Source: Legionella norrlandica (GTDB lineage: Bacteria; Pseudomonadota; Gammaproteobacteria; Legionellales; Legionellaceae). From it: a stretch of DNA of 64,000 bases. The notes below the pieces were generated by a model that was given only the letters and a program-made list of their open reading frames with translations, was not told the DNA's origin and did no database searches. The stretch spans positions 34,081 to 98,080 of the forward strand of contig NZ_JNCF01000004.1 of assembly GCF_000770585.1 (NCBI RefSeq), given 5' to 3'. The translations under genes and the position numbers were made by a program. Shown piece after piece: positions 9,808-19,930 of the stretch. Position 1 is the first letter of the stretch. The number at the start of each line of letters is the position of its first letter.

Positions 9808-9952
9808 AGAATTTCGTTTTCGTTAAATGGGAATAGTGCGACATTATACAGTGAATCTATACAACATTGCGAGTTTTGTAGGACAAAAAGTGCAGAGCAA
9901 AAAGCCGGGTTTTAGATAGGACTGTTAACATTTTTATACTTTGGCCGAAAGT

Positions 9953-10069
9953 CTTGATTTTCTAGCCCCAGTTCTCCTGCTCAAAAATCAAGATTTTTCG
10001 ACTCAAGATAGTCAAATATCAACAGACACTGTTACTTTGCGCCTCGGGAGGCTTCACTAGAGTAGTGAA
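9953..10069. repeat. Three hairpins between mrcA and the coiled-coil gene
   Basis: The 311-base gap 9808-10118 holds three palindromes: CTTGATTTT (9953-9961) with AAAATCAAG (9984-9992); GCCTC (10041-10045) with GAGGC (10048-10052); and TTCACTA (10053-10059) with TAGTGAA (10063-10069), the last two directly abutting. None is followed by a convincing T-tract on the minus strand, so terminator function for the upstream minus-strand gene is uncertain. Confidence 0.45.
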
Positions 10070-10118
10070 ATAGTTTACAGGTATACATCATGCATCTATA
10101 TGAAGGCGCGAAGTGATG

Positions 10119-11087
10119 TTATTCAACACTACTATTACTCATAGAAGGAGATTTATTAGATTCATTCGTCAATGAATCATCGCTAATATCCAAAGTTAGC
10201 TTTTGTGGAGCATTTAGCTTTGAATGAAATAGACCATATGCTAAAGAAAAACCCGGGTTAAAAACTGGGTGCGGGCGGATTGGCTCTTTTACTTTCTGAT
10301 CAAGTTCTTTGATTTGTCTGTCCTGATCTTCAATCTTCGCTTGTAGTTCCAGGATTTTTTTATTAGTGTCTTGTAATTGTTCAGATTTAGTATCAACTAC
10401 TTTTTGTTGTTGTTGGTTAATTTGGATTAACCTTTGGTTGGCTTCTAAAAATTCTGGAACTACAAGAGAGTTTTGATGTTCCATGCACAAAGAGGAGGCA
10501 ATTTCTTTAATTTCTTCATCAGAGGAACATTCCTCAGGCACTTTGGAATTGATATGGATATTTAAAGCCTCTAAAACTTCTTCTTTGATCAGATTTCCAG
10601 AATTACAAAATTCACCACCTACGTATCCATCATTTTTCAAACCGGAAAGCGAAATAATGGTTTCGTAGTCTTCTGATGCTTTCGTATAGGTTACTCCATG
10701 AGTTTTACTTTTTGGGGTAATCATGAGAAGTTTGAGATCGATTAAAAGCTGGGCTATTTGTTTTTTGTATTCTTCCAGTTGGGATGGCTCGAATGATTTT
10801 TTTCTATCCTGCATTGATTTTAGAAAGCTAATTTCATGTAAAATGAAATGCAAAAATGGACTCCTGTCAGAGTATCCTTTGGTGCATTTTTTTATTAAAT
10901 CTTCAAGACGTGCTTTGAATTCAACATCTTGATCCTGAATAATTTCCTTAGAAAGAATGATCGCTTTTCTTCTTAGGGAAATAGGATTGTTTTCCGTGAT
11001 TAATTTGTTTAATACTTTAGGTTGGCTGTCATGATAGCGAATGATTACAGAGGCCAACGTATAAAGTAATTCTTCTAACTTAGTCAT
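10119..11087 (-). CDS. Coiled-coil protein, candidate RavH-type effector
   Basis: 322 residues, no signal peptide and no membrane segment. The N-terminal 125 residues are helical and basic; about residues 211-268 form a strong Gln/Glu/Lys coiled coil (QLQDTNKKILELQAKIEDQ); the C-terminal 50 residues are Ser/Asn/Asp-rich and end in a short polar tail, as in Dot/Icm substrates. In L. pneumophila the gene I remember in this position, just upstream of pilM and divergent from it, is the effector ravH. That positional match is the main reason for the suggestion; I cannot confirm sequence homology, so no symbol is given. No enzymatic motif is visible. Confidence 0.55.
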   Translation of the reverse strand: MTKLEELLYTLASVIIRYHDSQPKVLNKLITENNPISLRRKAIILSKEIIQDQDVEFKARLEDLIKKCTKGYSDRSPFLHFILHEISFLKSMQDRKKSFEPSQLEEYKKQIAQLLIDLKLLMITPKSKTHGVTYTKASEDYETIISLSGLKNDGYVGGEFCNSGNLIKEEVLEALNIHINSKVPEECSSDEEIKEIASSLCMEHQNSLVVPEFLEANQRLIQINQQQQKVVDTKSEQLQDTNKKILELQAKIEDQDRQIKELDQKVKEPIRPHPVFNPGFSLAYGLFHSKLNAPQKLTLDISDDSLTNESNKSPSMSNSSVE

Positions 11088-11374
11088 AAATAAAGCTCCT
11101 TTTAAAGCTAAAATCTAAATGTGGAAATCCCTTACAACTTGGTATTTCACTATATTGAATGTTTTGCTGGAGTGCAAGTGCTTATTAACTAGAGCATTAT
11201 TTTGAAAAATAATACAAGTAGAAAGCTTGTTTAACAGTTTATTCCATTTAAGTCTTTTTACACCAGTAAAATGATTCCAATTTATAATAGCTTACGCTAA
11301 CATTAATTATTAGATCTCTTGAATCTTTCTCGTGATACGTGAGGGTTACAAAGAGATACAGGGAGGCCATACAA

Positions 11375-12439
11375 GTGCTCAAATTGCTTAAACCTAAGCA
11401 TCATTCAATTCTTGGTATCGACATTAGTTCATCGGCTGTGAAAATATTGGAAATTTCAGAGTCCGGAGAGCAACTTTGTGTTGTTGGATATGGCCGTGAG
11501 GAGTTGCCGTCCACAGCTCTTGAAGGGAATATAATCAAAGACGTTGATGTAGTCGCAAATTGTATCAAAAAATTGATTGACCGATCGAAATTTACTTCTA
11601 AAAAAGTAGCATTAGCTGTACCTGATTCCGCTGTAATTAGCAAAGTCGTCCAAATTAATGAAGGTCTGACGGAACAGGAAATGGAAGAGCTTGTTGTTAT
11701 TGAAGCTGATAAATATATACCTTACCCAATAGATGAAATAAATCTTGATTTTGAGGTACTGGGACATTCTGCCAAGAATTCCGCTTTGCTTGATGTTTTA
11801 ATAATTGCTTCACGGGCAGAAAATGTGAATAGTCGTGTTGAGGCCGCTCATAAAGCAGGGTTGGAGCCTATGATTATTGACGTAGAATCGTATGCGGTTG
11901 AACGTTCAGCCCAACTACTGGCAGGCGAGCTGCCTGCAGGCGGACAAGATAAAATTGTAGCTATAATAGATATAGGTGCTAATTATACCCATTTATTTGT
12001 ATTGCATGGAATGCGTTTAATATTTTCAAGGGAAGAAAAATTTGGAAGTATGCAGCTGATTGAAGCTATTGCAGAGCACTATAAAATGAACAGAGAGGAG
12101 GCTATCGTTGCTAAAAATGAGGGCAAATTACCTGAGGATTATGAAATTGCTGTATTAGAGCCTTTTAAGGAAATGATTCTTTTGCAGATCAAACGTACAT
12201 TGCAATTTTTTTATTCTACCAGTCAACATGGTTTTGTAGACCATATTTTATTAGCAGGTGGAATGGCTAAACAAGCCGGATTGGCTGCCCTGATTCAAGA
12301 ACAATTAGGTGTCACTACTACCGTGGCAAATCCTTTGTCTCATATGTCCTTTGGTAAACTAGTTAATTTGGATGCAATTAATAGAGACGCCCCTACTTTG
12401 ATGGTGGCTTGTGGATTGGCTCTAAGACATATAAATTAA
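11375..12439 (+). CDS. pilM: Type IV pilus inner-membrane platform protein PilM
   Basis: Actin/FtsA-like cytoplasmic ATP-binding protein that joins the membrane proteins PilN and PilO to the pilus motor. Visible motifs are SILGIDISSSAVKILEIS (phosphate-1), IVAIIDIGANYTHLFVL (phosphate-2) and HILLAGGMAKQAGL (adenosine), as in ATPase superfamily members. I chose the GTG at 11375 because GGGAGG lies eight bases upstream and it gives 354 residues, the usual length; the frame is open back to a GTG at 11339 without such a site. It is the first gene of pilMNOPQ; pilN starts three bases after its stop. A TATAAT at 11283-11288 could be a -10 element but no good -35 is paired with it. Confidence 0.95.
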   Translation: MLKLLKPKHHSILGIDISSSAVKILEISESGEQLCVVGYGREELPSTALEGNIIKDVDVVANCIKKLIDRSKFTSKKVALAVPDSAVISKVVQINEGLTEQEMEELVVIEADKYIPYPIDEINLDFEVLGHSAKNSALLDVLIIASRAENVNSRVEAAHKAGLEPMIIDVESYAVERSAQLLAGELPAGGQDKIVAIIDIGANYTHLFVLHGMRLIFSREEKFGSMQLIEAIAEHYKMNREEAIVAKNEGKLPEDYEIAVLEPFKEMILLQIKRTLQFFYSTSQHGFVDHILLAGGMAKQAGLAALIQEQLGVTTTVANPLSHMSFGKLVNLDAINRDAPTLMVACGLALRHIN

Positions 12440-12442
12440 AAA

Positions 12443-12991
12443 ATGACTGAAATTAATTTACTACCATGGCGTGAACAAAAACGCGAGCAAGAAAAGAAGT
12501 TGTTTACAACCCTGTTATTGATAGGGATTGCTGCTTCTGCAGCCATCGTATTTTTAATTAATTCTTACGCATCTCATCTAATCAGCAATCAAACGGAACG
12601 CAACCAATCTTTACAGAAAGAAATCACTTCTTTGGATGAGCAAATTAAAGAGATCCGGGCATTAAAGCAAATTAGAGAAGGTTTAGTTTCGAGAATGTCT
12701 ATTGTGCGGAATCTGCAGTCAACAAGAACATTAATGGTTCATTTGTTTGACGAACTTATTAAAATCACCCCCCCCGGGATTTATATTACAAAATTACAAA
12801 GAGAGCATGATGTAGTGACCTTATGGGGATATTCCGAATCTAATACAAGTATTTCGATCTTGATGAGAAATATAGAAGCTAATGTATGGATTCAGAACCC
12901 AGTTCTGACTGAAATAAAGACAAATGTTGAAAAGAAACAGCCTCCAAATAACGAATTTAAATTAAGTTTTGTACTTAAACCAAAATATTAG
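12443..12991 (+). CDS. pilN: Type IV pilus assembly protein PilN
   Basis: Bitopic inner-membrane protein of the pilus alignment subcomplex. The first residues, MTEINLLPWREQKR, contain the INLLPWR peptide that binds the groove of PilM. A single transmembrane helix follows (about residues 23-42), then a periplasmic coiled coil and a ferredoxin-like C-terminal domain. The length of 182 residues is normal. It sits between pilM and pilO with short gaps, so stoichiometric expression from one message is expected. Confidence 0.94.
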   Translation: MTEINLLPWREQKREQEKKLFTTLLLIGIAASAAIVFLINSYASHLISNQTERNQSLQKEITSLDEQIKEIRALKQIREGLVSRMSIVRNLQSTRTLMVHLFDELIKITPPGIYITKLQREHDVVTLWGYSESNTSISILMRNIEANVWIQNPVLTEIKTNVEKKQPPNNEFKLSFVLKPKY

Positions 12992-13002
12992 GCCGATAAA
13001 TT

Positions 13003-13602
13003 ATGGATAAAGTCAATTTAAGTGAATTAACTTTAGAGAATGTTGGGCAATGGCCATTGCCGGTGAAAGTTGGATTTATTGTCGGCATAAGCGTATTAAT
13101 AATAGGATTGGGTTATTGGCTTATTGTTAAACCAAATTTAGAGCAATATGATACGTTACAAGCTCAAGAAGTGACATTGAAAATGGAATTTGAAACAAAA
13201 CAGCGCCAAGCTGCCAACCTTCAAGCATATCGTAATCAATTACAATTGATGAATGAGCGTTTTGGTACGATGCTAAAACAGCTCCCTGCAAAAAATGAAA
13301 TGCCCGGCCTTTTGGAAGAAATATCAAAGACAGGGATTGCTTCAGGCTTGAGATTCGAATTATTTGCTCCTCAGCCTGAAGTAGTGCATGATTTTTATAT
13401 TGAATTACCCATAAAAATTACAGTAGTGGGATCTTACATGCAATTAGCAAGATTCTTAAGTCGTGTGGCTGAAATGAACAGAATAGTCACTTTGCATGAG
13501 TTTAGTGTTGAGGGGGTATCCTCTGAGAATGGAAAAACAATCTCTCAGGATGAATTGGTAATGAATATCATAGCTAAAATATATAGATACCGGGCGCAAT
13601 GA
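13003..13602 (+). CDS. pilO: Type IV pilus assembly protein PilO
   Basis: Inner-membrane partner of PilN; the periplasmic heterodimer contacts PilP. The 199-residue protein has a short cytoplasmic head with LENVGQWPLPVK, one transmembrane helix (about 23-43), the QEVTLKMEFETKQRQAANL coiled coil and the core domain with LPAKNEMPGLLEEIS, typical of the family. The pilP start overlaps its stop by four bases (ATGA), evidence for translational coupling. Confidence 0.95.
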   Translation: MDKVNLSELTLENVGQWPLPVKVGFIVGISVLIIGLGYWLIVKPNLEQYDTLQAQEVTLKMEFETKQRQAANLQAYRNQLQLMNERFGTMLKQLPAKNEMPGLLEEISKTGIASGLRFELFAPQPEVVHDFYIELPIKITVVGSYMQLARFLSRVAEMNRIVTLHEFSVEGVSSENGKTISQDELVMNIIAKIYRYRAQ

Positions 13603-14120
13603 CAATTAAAAATAAAGCTATTCTATTGACTGGGCTGTTGCCTCTATTGCTGAGTGCTTGCTCTGGGGATAATAGCGATCTTGTTAAGTACATCAACGAT
13701 GTGAAATCAAGGCCTGGAAGGCCTATTGAGCCTATTCCTAAGTTTGCCCCCCTACCTATCTTTAGGTTTCCAGAAAATGATAATAGACGTAATCCATTTA
13801 AACCTATTGATCAAAAAAAGAGGAGTGATCTGTATGCTCCGGATAAAACAAGACCTAAACAGCCTTTGGAGGCTTTTCCTTTAGATGCTTTAAAATTTGT
13901 AGGTACTTTAGAGAAAGATAATGAGATTTGGGCCCTGATAAAACAGCCTGATGGACAGATTACTCGAGTGAAGGTTGGGGACTACATGGGGCAAAATTAT
14001 GGCCGTATTATTTTAATTAAAAATGAACTGATTAAACTGGAAGAGACTGTGCAAAATTCAGGAGTGTGGGAAAAACAGATTACCACAATTAATTTGGATA
14101 CTGGCAAAAAGCAGGAGTGA
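13599..14120 (+). CDS. pilP: Type IV pilus lipoprotein PilP
   Basis: Inner-membrane lipoprotein that links the PilN/PilO periplasmic domains to the secretin PilQ. The signal peptide ends in the lipobox LLSAC, with the acylated Cys at about residue 21. A flexible, Pro-rich linker follows, then the beta-sandwich domain from about residue 90 (LDALKFVGTLEKDNEIWALI). The segment RRNPFKP is characteristic of the family. The length of 173 residues is normal. The start overlaps the end of pilO. Confidence 0.94.
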   Translation: MTIKNKAILLTGLLPLLLSACSGDNSDLVKYINDVKSRPGRPIEPIPKFAPLPIFRFPENDNRRNPFKPIDQKKRSDLYAPDKTRPKQPLEAFPLDALKFVGTLEKDNEIWALIKQPDGQITRVKVGDYMGQNYGRIILIKNELIKLEETVQNSGVWEKQITTINLDTGKKQE

Positions 14121-14123
14121 TGT

Positions 14124-16226
14124 GTGCGAAAAATTATCGCTATTTTGATATTGATTAGTGTCAGTTTTAGTGTGGCCTATTCTAAAAGTAATTCTTTGAT
14201 TTCAGTAAAAATACTGCCTTTGCCTGAAAATAGGGTAAGAATTGATTTTCAATTTGCTAAACCTTTAAAGCAGCTTCCTGCAAGTTTTATTACCCAGAAG
14301 CCCCCTCGTCTAGTATTAGATTTTATTAGTACAGACATGCAACTTCCTCATGAACAGAAAACAAAGACCATTGAGTTGGGTTCATTACGTAGTTATAACA
14401 TTGTTGCAGTAGGGGACAGAGTAAGAGCCATATTGGAATTGGATCGCTCAGTATCTTATTCAGGCAGTACGGCGGGTTCGGTTTATAGTCTTGTCCTGAC
14501 TGGTAAAAGTAATGATTTATTCGAAAATACCAAAGAAGTATTTATAACTAATCAAGTTGTGAACGCGAAACACGAAATTAAAAGAATTGATTTTCGCGGT
14601 ATAGAGAAACAAGGGGGTAGGGTTTTAATCGATGTTTCTGATACAGGTATTCCAATTGATGTAACACAAGTTGGTAAGGAAATAATAGTTAATTTTATAA
14701 ATACAAGAATTCCACTGAACTTGATGAAGCGTTATGACGTTTCCGATTTTCATAGTCCAGTACAAATCATCACTATGCAACAGGAAGGCACAAAGGTTCG
14801 AATGACCATCCTTAGCAAAGGCGATTATGGGCATTTTGTTTATCAGGTCAATAAACAATTTATGGTCGATGTATTCCCTTTAACTGCCGAAGAAATTCGC
14901 CAGGCGAAATTGAAAAAACAGGTATTTACTGGTAAACGAATTTCTTTAAATTTCCAGAATATTAGTATTCGAGCAGTACTTCAATTACTGGCGGATTTTA
15001 CTGGAATTAATATGGTAGTTAGCGATAAGGTACAAGGAGATATAACCCTTAGATTAAATGATATACCCTGGGACCAAGCGCTGGATATTATTTTAACGAC
15101 CCAAGGCCTGGATAAGCGTAGAAAGGGTAATGTCATGCTGATAGACACCAAAGCTTCTATGGATAAAATGGAGGAAGAGCAACTCAAAAGTCAACAGACA
15201 ATAGAAAAGTTGGAACCGATACGCTCTGATTTGATTCAAATTAATTATGCAAAAGCAGTTGATATTGCTGTTTTGGTTAAGGATAAACAAAACTCCTTGC
15301 TATCCGAGAGAGGTAAGATAAGTGTAGATGCAAGAACCAATACGATTTGGATTCAAGACACAGGTACCAAAATTGAGGAAGTGAGGGAGCTGATAAAGCA
15401 ATTGGATGTGCCTGTTAAACAAGTTCTTATCGAGGCGCGTATTGTTGAAGTGACGAAGGATTTTGCTCAGGAACTTGGGATAAGATGGGGTATATCTAAA
15501 CCAACTCATTTAAGTGGTACTTTGGAAGGTGCTAACCAGTTAGCCCAAGGAACACTACCCGCTAATGTAACTCCGTTGAGTGATCGATTAAACTTGGATT
15601 TGGCGGCTGCAGTTTCTCCTCTAACAGGCGCTCCGCCAGCTTCGGTGGGTATTGCGTTAGCTAAGCTTGGTGATAATATTTTATTGGATCTGGAATTATC
15701 GGCATTGGAAAGCGAAGGGCGTGCTGAATTAATTTCCAGTCCAAGACTAATCACAACGAATCAACAAGCAGCAGTTATTGAGTCAGGTGAGGAGATTCCA
15801 TACCAGGAGGCTACTTCAAGTGGTGCTACAGCGGTCGTATTTAAAAAAGCGGTATTGAGTTTGAAAGTGACACCACAAATTACACCTGATGGCAAAATTT
15901 TAATGGATTTACAGATAAATCAGGATACACCTTCTCCCCGAGAATTTCTTGGAGTCCCTGCGATAATTACAAAAGAGATCCAAACGAATGTATTAGTTAA
16001 TAATGGTCAAACCATAGTTCTTGGAGGTATTTATAAGCAAGATAAGAGAAAAACAATCAACAGAATACCTTTTTTTGGCGAATTACCTGTAGTTGGAGCT
16101 GCATTTAGAAATAGTGAAATTACTTTGAGAAATGAAGAGTTGCTTATTTTTATTACTCCAAGAATAATAACCAATGCTCTATCGATTACTACTATTGAAG
16201 GCCGTGAAAAAGAAGTTTATAAATAA
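14124..16226 (+). CDS. pilQ: Type IV pilus secretin PilQ
   Basis: Outer-membrane ring channel through which the pilus passes and through which DNA can be taken up. The 700-residue protein starts at a GTG three bases after pilP, has a signal peptide (about residues 1-20), two AMIN-like peptidoglycan-binding domains (about 25-260), an STN/N0 domain (ISLNFQNISIRAVLQLLADF), an N1 domain (IQINYAKAVDIAVLVK) and the secretin domain from about 430. The VLIEARIVEV and VVGAAFRNSE segments are secretin signatures. It closes the pil operon; the 526 bases after it contain no gene. Confidence 0.96.
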   Translation: MRKIIAILILISVSFSVAYSKSNSLISVKILPLPENRVRIDFQFAKPLKQLPASFITQKPPRLVLDFISTDMQLPHEQKTKTIELGSLRSYNIVAVGDRVRAILELDRSVSYSGSTAGSVYSLVLTGKSNDLFENTKEVFITNQVVNAKHEIKRIDFRGIEKQGGRVLIDVSDTGIPIDVTQVGKEIIVNFINTRIPLNLMKRYDVSDFHSPVQIITMQQEGTKVRMTILSKGDYGHFVYQVNKQFMVDVFPLTAEEIRQAKLKKQVFTGKRISLNFQNISIRAVLQLLADFTGINMVVSDKVQGDITLRLNDIPWDQALDIILTTQGLDKRRKGNVMLIDTKASMDKMEEEQLKSQQTIEKLEPIRSDLIQINYAKAVDIAVLVKDKQNSLLSERGKISVDARTNTIWIQDTGTKIEEVRELIKQLDVPVKQVLIEARIVEVTKDFAQELGIRWGISKPTHLSGTLEGANQLAQGTLPANVTPLSDRLNLDLAAAVSPLTGAPPASVGIALAKLGDNILLDLELSALESEGRAELISSPRLITTNQQAAVIESGEEIPYQEATSSGATAVVFKKAVLSLKVTPQITPDGKILMDLQINQDTPSPREFLGVPAIITKEIQTNVLVNNGQTIVLGGIYKQDKRKTINRIPFFGELPVVGAAFRNSEITLRNEELLIFITPRIITNALSITTIEGREKEVYK

Positions 16227-16752
16227 ATGAGATATAACTATCATGTTATCTGATGATATATAACGAATTTTTAGTAGGTTGGTGCTGCGTAAATAGCGAG
16301 GTCCAACATGCTAATCTCTTGGTTTTTTCCAAATCAGGTTAATGCGTGTCAAACTGTATTTATATTAAAACTATTAACTAATGGTTGTGCTTGTGATACG
16401 GTGAGTGTGTTATAATAAATAAGTTAGGTTGCTATATTTTAAAAAGCCTTTAACCTTAATAAGCCATGGAATGTGCAAAGACGCAAGTTCAATGGGCAGC
16501 AAGAAATTGCGATAAGTAATTATTTTGTATGTAATTAATTATCATCCGTTGTAGAATATCGGAAGTTTTTAGATTGTAGTTGGATGTATTCCTAATTTAT
16601 GTTATTTACTTTAAACCTTAGAGCTGTAGGTAATGCTTTATCTCGTAGCGGATTGTAAATATCATGAAATCATCTAAGACGTGTATCTAATTTGTTGTTA
16701 TAATGGGCATGGTTAATTATGACAATTCAGTAGAAGAGGTATATAAGAAAAA
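16227..16752. other. Gene-free interval between pilQ and aroK
   Basis: No open frame in these 526 bases has coding character. The interval includes GTTGG...CCAAC pairing at about 16279-16305 followed by a T-run after a second weak CCAA/TTGG pair (16302-16327), which may end the pil transcript. It is long enough to hold the aroK promoter and possibly a small RNA, but I identify neither with confidence. Confidence 0.4.
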
Positions 16753-17280
16753 ATGAGCATAGTTAAAGTACGAAATATTTTTCTCATTGGTCCCATGGGT
16801 GCTGGAAAGAGTACTATAGGACGTGCTTTGGCAAAGGAGCTCAAACTGGAATTCTATGACTCAGATGAAGTAATTGAAGAGCGCGCTGGCGCTGATATAT
16901 CATGGATTTTTGATATAGAAGGGGAGGAAGGATTTAGGCGTCGAGAACAAAAAGTTATCGATGAATTGACTCAAAAGAATAATATAGTATTGGCAACTGG
17001 TGGTGGTGTGGTCATTACTCCTGAGAATAGAAATGCTCTTGCAGCTCGTGGAACAGTAATTTATCTCAAGACATCTTTACAACAGCAATTTGAAAGAACA
17101 AAACGTGATACGAAACGACCTTTATTACAAACTGATGATCTTGAAGGACGACTGGAACTGCTAAGAGACGAGCGAGAACCTTTTTATGATGAATTAGCAG
17201 ATGTCAGCTTTGAGACTGATAAATTAACCGTAAAAGCTGTAGCCAATAACATAATAAAATATTTGTATGGCGAAGTTTGA
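16753..17280 (+). CDS. aroK: Shikimate kinase
   Basis: Phosphorylates shikimate at the 3-hydroxyl in the pathway to chorismate and aromatic amino acids. The 175-residue protein has the P-loop GPMGAGKST (residues 13-21), the [20 protein letters not shown] shikimate-binding segment, ATGGGVV (Walker B-like) and the KRPLLQTDD lid with its Arg. The preceding sequence has GAAGAGGT as ribosome site. aroB starts inside its last codons (14-base overlap), so aroK and aroB are translationally coupled, as in Escherichia coli. Confidence 0.96.
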   Translation: MSIVKVRNIFLIGPMGAGKSTIGRALAKELKLEFYDSDEVIEERAGADISWIFDIEGEEGFRRREQKVIDELTQKNNIVLATGGGVVITPENRNALAARGTVIYLKTSLQQQFERTKRDTKRPLLQTDDLEGRLELLRDEREPFYDELADVSFETDKLTVKAVANNIIKYLYGEV

Positions 17281-18370
17281 ACTTTATGCCAAGGTTGATA
17301 TTTCTCTATCAGGATATCAATATCCAATAATTATATGCCAAAATGGATTAATGGATTCTGATTTCATCAATCGCCTCGTCACTTCAGAACAAGTGTTTGT
17401 CGTTACCAACAGGACAATTGCGCCTTTGTATTTGAATTTGTTGCAATCTATTTTATCTACAAAGCAATGTGATGTCGTTGTATTAGAGGATGGTGAGAAG
17501 CATAAGAATCAACAAAGTTTGTTTAGCATTTACGATTCTTTAATTCAAAACCAACATCATCGAGATACTTGCATAGTAGCTTTAGGTGGAGGAGTGGTTG
17601 GTGATATTGCTGGATTTGCGGCTTCTACCTACCAACGAGGCGTGTCATTTATTCAAATACCTACGACGCTTTTGGCTCAAGTCGATGCTTCAGTAGGGGG
17701 TAAAACTGCTATCAATCATCCTTTAGGAAAAAATATGATTGGCAGTTTTTATCAGCCTATGGCTGTTATAATTGACTTAAGTACCTTACAAACATTGCCT
17801 GAACGAGAATTTCGCTCAGGTATTGCTGAGATGATAAAATACGCCTTGTTGGTGGGTGGGGCTTTTTTTAAGCAAATTCAACAGGTGCTTCAGCAAGGAT
17901 TAACAGTAGATAGCCCAGAATTACCACAATTAATAGCAGAATGTTGTCAAATTAAAGCAAAAATTGTAGAACAGGATGAAAAAGAATTAGGACAACGCGC
18001 CTTACTTAATCTTGGGCATACTTTTGCCCATGCACTAGAAACATATACTAATTATCAAAGATGGTTACATGGTGAAGCGGTAGCTATAGGGCTTTATTGC
18101 GCTTCGCTATTATCGAAAAAAATGGGTCTACTTGATAAAATGATTGTGGATGAAGTAGAGCAGATGCTGATTGATGCAGGATTACCTTATAAAATTCCAA
18201 AATCAATAGATTTAAGTCAATTAAGAGACTTAATGAATTTGGATAAAAAAGTAAAAAACAATTGTTTGCGTTTTGTGGTGATGAAAAAACCAGGTGTTTG
18301 TTATCTTGATGACTCGGTTACAGAAGATTGTTTATATGACACGCTGATTAATGCTGTAGAAGGAGAATAA
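17267..18370 (+). CDS. aroB: 3-dehydroquinate synthase
   Basis: Converts DAHP to 3-dehydroquinate, the second step of the shikimate pathway; requires NAD and a divalent metal. Motifs in the 367 residues are [32 protein letters not shown] (NAD loop and glycine-rich motif), [19 protein letters not shown], the metal ligand region [13 protein letters not shown], and [12 protein letters not shown] and HGEAVAIG, which carry the two metal-binding His. The start lies within aroK and the stop is two bases before the next ATG. Confidence 0.97.
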   Translation: MAKFELYAKVDISLSGYQYPIIICQNGLMDSDFINRLVTSEQVFVVTNRTIAPLYLNLLQSILSTKQCDVVVLEDGEKHKNQQSLFSIYDSLIQNQHHRDTCIVALGGGVVGDIAGFAASTYQRGVSFIQIPTTLLAQVDASVGGKTAINHPLGKNMIGSFYQPMAVIIDLSTLQTLPEREFRSGIAEMIKYALLVGGAFFKQIQQVLQQGLTVDSPELPQLIAECCQIKAKIVEQDEKELGQRALLNLGHTFAHALETYTNYQRWLHGEAVAIGLYCASLLSKKMGLLDKMIVDEVEQMLIDAGLPYKIPKSIDLSQLRDLMNLDKKVKNNCLRFVVMKKPGVCYLDDSVTEDCLYDTLINAVEGE

Positions 18371-18372
18371 AA

Positions 18373-19824
18373 ATGGCAGATGATAAGACTCATCCTGAGG
18401 AAGGAACTGTAAATCAACCCAGGACTTTACTAAAACCTAGATCTTGGTTTGCAAAAATTGATTTCATTAATCATTTGATTCTTTCTAACAATCTACTAAT
18501 AACTGTTTTGTCAGAAAAAGAGGGTGGGAAAACTTGTTTTAGTTCTCTATTACAAAATAATCTGGATCAACAGATTACATCAGTATTAATTAAGGTGAAA
18601 CCACCGCTGGATAGCCAAAATATTATCAACCAGCTTACTACTCAGTTACATCTTAACCATAGTAAAGACATTGATATTCATTCCATCGTAACCCAAATCA
18701 ATGAACGAAAAACTCATGTTCTTTTGATCATTGATGATGCGCAATATTTGCCTGAACACTTCATCAAAGAAATCATGATCATGATAAAAAATCAGGGAAA
18801 TTTGGGATTTTTTCATGTTTGTCTTATTTCTAATTATTCAATTATTGCTACACTACATGGTTTTGTGACGGACCAATTTAGTAATCTTATACACACCATA
18901 GAATTAGGAAAATTGACTGAAGGTGAAACCAGAACTTATGTTTTGCAACGAGTAATGAACTCTCATTTAATTAACAAACCACTTACTGACGTGCAATTCA
19001 AGCAATTTTATCAGTTGAGTAAAGGAAATTTGGCGAAAATCAATGCAAATTTGGGATCATTTATCTCCAATTGCTCAACTAAAAATGGAAACAATAAGTA
19101 TGCTATTTTAAAAAGAACTGGTTTGGCAGCAAGTGTTGCTATTGCAGCAAGTCTATCCTACTTCTATTTTGATAGGGTATACGATGCCAATAAACTACCT
19201 GACTTGGCTGCTGTGACAACTCCACCTCCGATAAAAGACATTGTTAAAGAAATTGAGACTCCATCTATGAAGCAATTAGCGAGTTATATTGCTTCATGGG
19301 AAGATTCTTCTACAAGACAATTGGTTCATTATGGGTTACCTAAAAAACAAATTTTAGATGATTTCTTGGATGAAGAGGAAAATATTAATACAGTTGCCCT
19401 TGTGGATAAAGTAGTTGTTATTCCGAAGGTAAAACCTAATAATCAGTCTATGCAAGCATTATCTCAGAAATCACCAGTAGTGATTAGTGAGTCTAAATTG
19501 CCCTCGGTCCCAATTTTGGCACAGAAGAAACCAACTCATCAGAGAACTGTAGTTAAAAAAAATATAAATAATCATTTATATACCATACAGTTGGCTGCAA
19601 GCCATAAAATGGAAGATATCAACAAATTTAAGAAAAATAACAAACTGCTTGCGCAAAGCGTGATAAGACATTTTACAAATGCAAAGGGCAGTTGGTACAT
19701 ATTAACTTTTGGAGAATATGAGAGTAAGGTCCAGGCTCAGAGGAATATAAAAAAATTGCCAGCTGAGCTTGTCAAATTAAATCCTTGGATACGAACTGTG
19801 GAAGGTCTTTCCAGCATAGGTTAG
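18373..19824 (+). CDS. DamX-like AAA and SPOR domain membrane protein
   Basis: The 483-residue protein has an N-terminal ATPase-like domain (Walker A-like SEKEGGKTCF near residue 50, Walker B HVLLIIDDAQYLP near 117), one transmembrane helix (about 251-269), a low-complexity periplasmic linker, and a C-terminal SPOR domain (from about 395, LYTIQLAASHKMEDINKF to SWYILTFGEY) that binds denuded glycan at the division septum. This is the architecture and the position (after aroK-aroB) of DamX in gammaproteobacteria. The P-loop departs from the GxxxxGK(S/T) consensus, so ATP hydrolysis is doubtful. Septal localisation is inferred from the SPOR domain. Confidence 0.85.
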   Translation: MADDKTHPEEGTVNQPRTLLKPRSWFAKIDFINHLILSNNLLITVLSEKEGGKTCFSSLLQNNLDQQITSVLIKVKPPLDSQNIINQLTTQLHLNHSKDIDIHSIVTQINERKTHVLLIIDDAQYLPEHFIKEIMIMIKNQGNLGFFHVCLISNYSIIATLHGFVTDQFSNLIHTIELGKLTEGETRTYVLQRVMNSHLINKPLTDVQFKQFYQLSKGNLAKINANLGSFISNCSTKNGNNKYAILKRTGLAASVAIAASLSYFYFDRVYDANKLPDLAAVTTPPPIKDIVKEIETPSMKQLASYIASWEDSSTRQLVHYGLPKKQILDDFLDEEENINTVALVDKVVVIPKVKPNNQSMQALSQKSPVVISESKLPSVPILAQKKPTHQRTVVKKNINNHLYTIQLAASHKMEDINKFKKNNKLLAQSVIRHFTNAKGSWYILTFGEYESKVQAQRNIKKLPAELVKLNPWIRTVEGLSSIG

Positions 19825-19930
19825 GTCACAAATTGAAGGGCAAAAATTGTCTTTGCTCCCCCTAATTCTGGGAAAACAGGCTCAAATCTGCTAATCTTAA
19901 CTTAGCCATCAGAATTTTAAGGAGAAAATG

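Noticed and set aside
11257..11288. Sigma-70 promoter for pilM (TTTACA and TATAAT)
   Set aside because: The spacing is 20 bases, too long for a confident promoter; only the -10-like TATAAT is notable.
16440..16530. Possible c-di-GMP (GEMM) riboswitch before aroK, suggested by GTGCAAAGACGCAAG
   Set aside because: Only the ACGCAA core resembles the motif; the GGCAAACC and GGGTTACCG partners are missing and the downstream gene does not fit.
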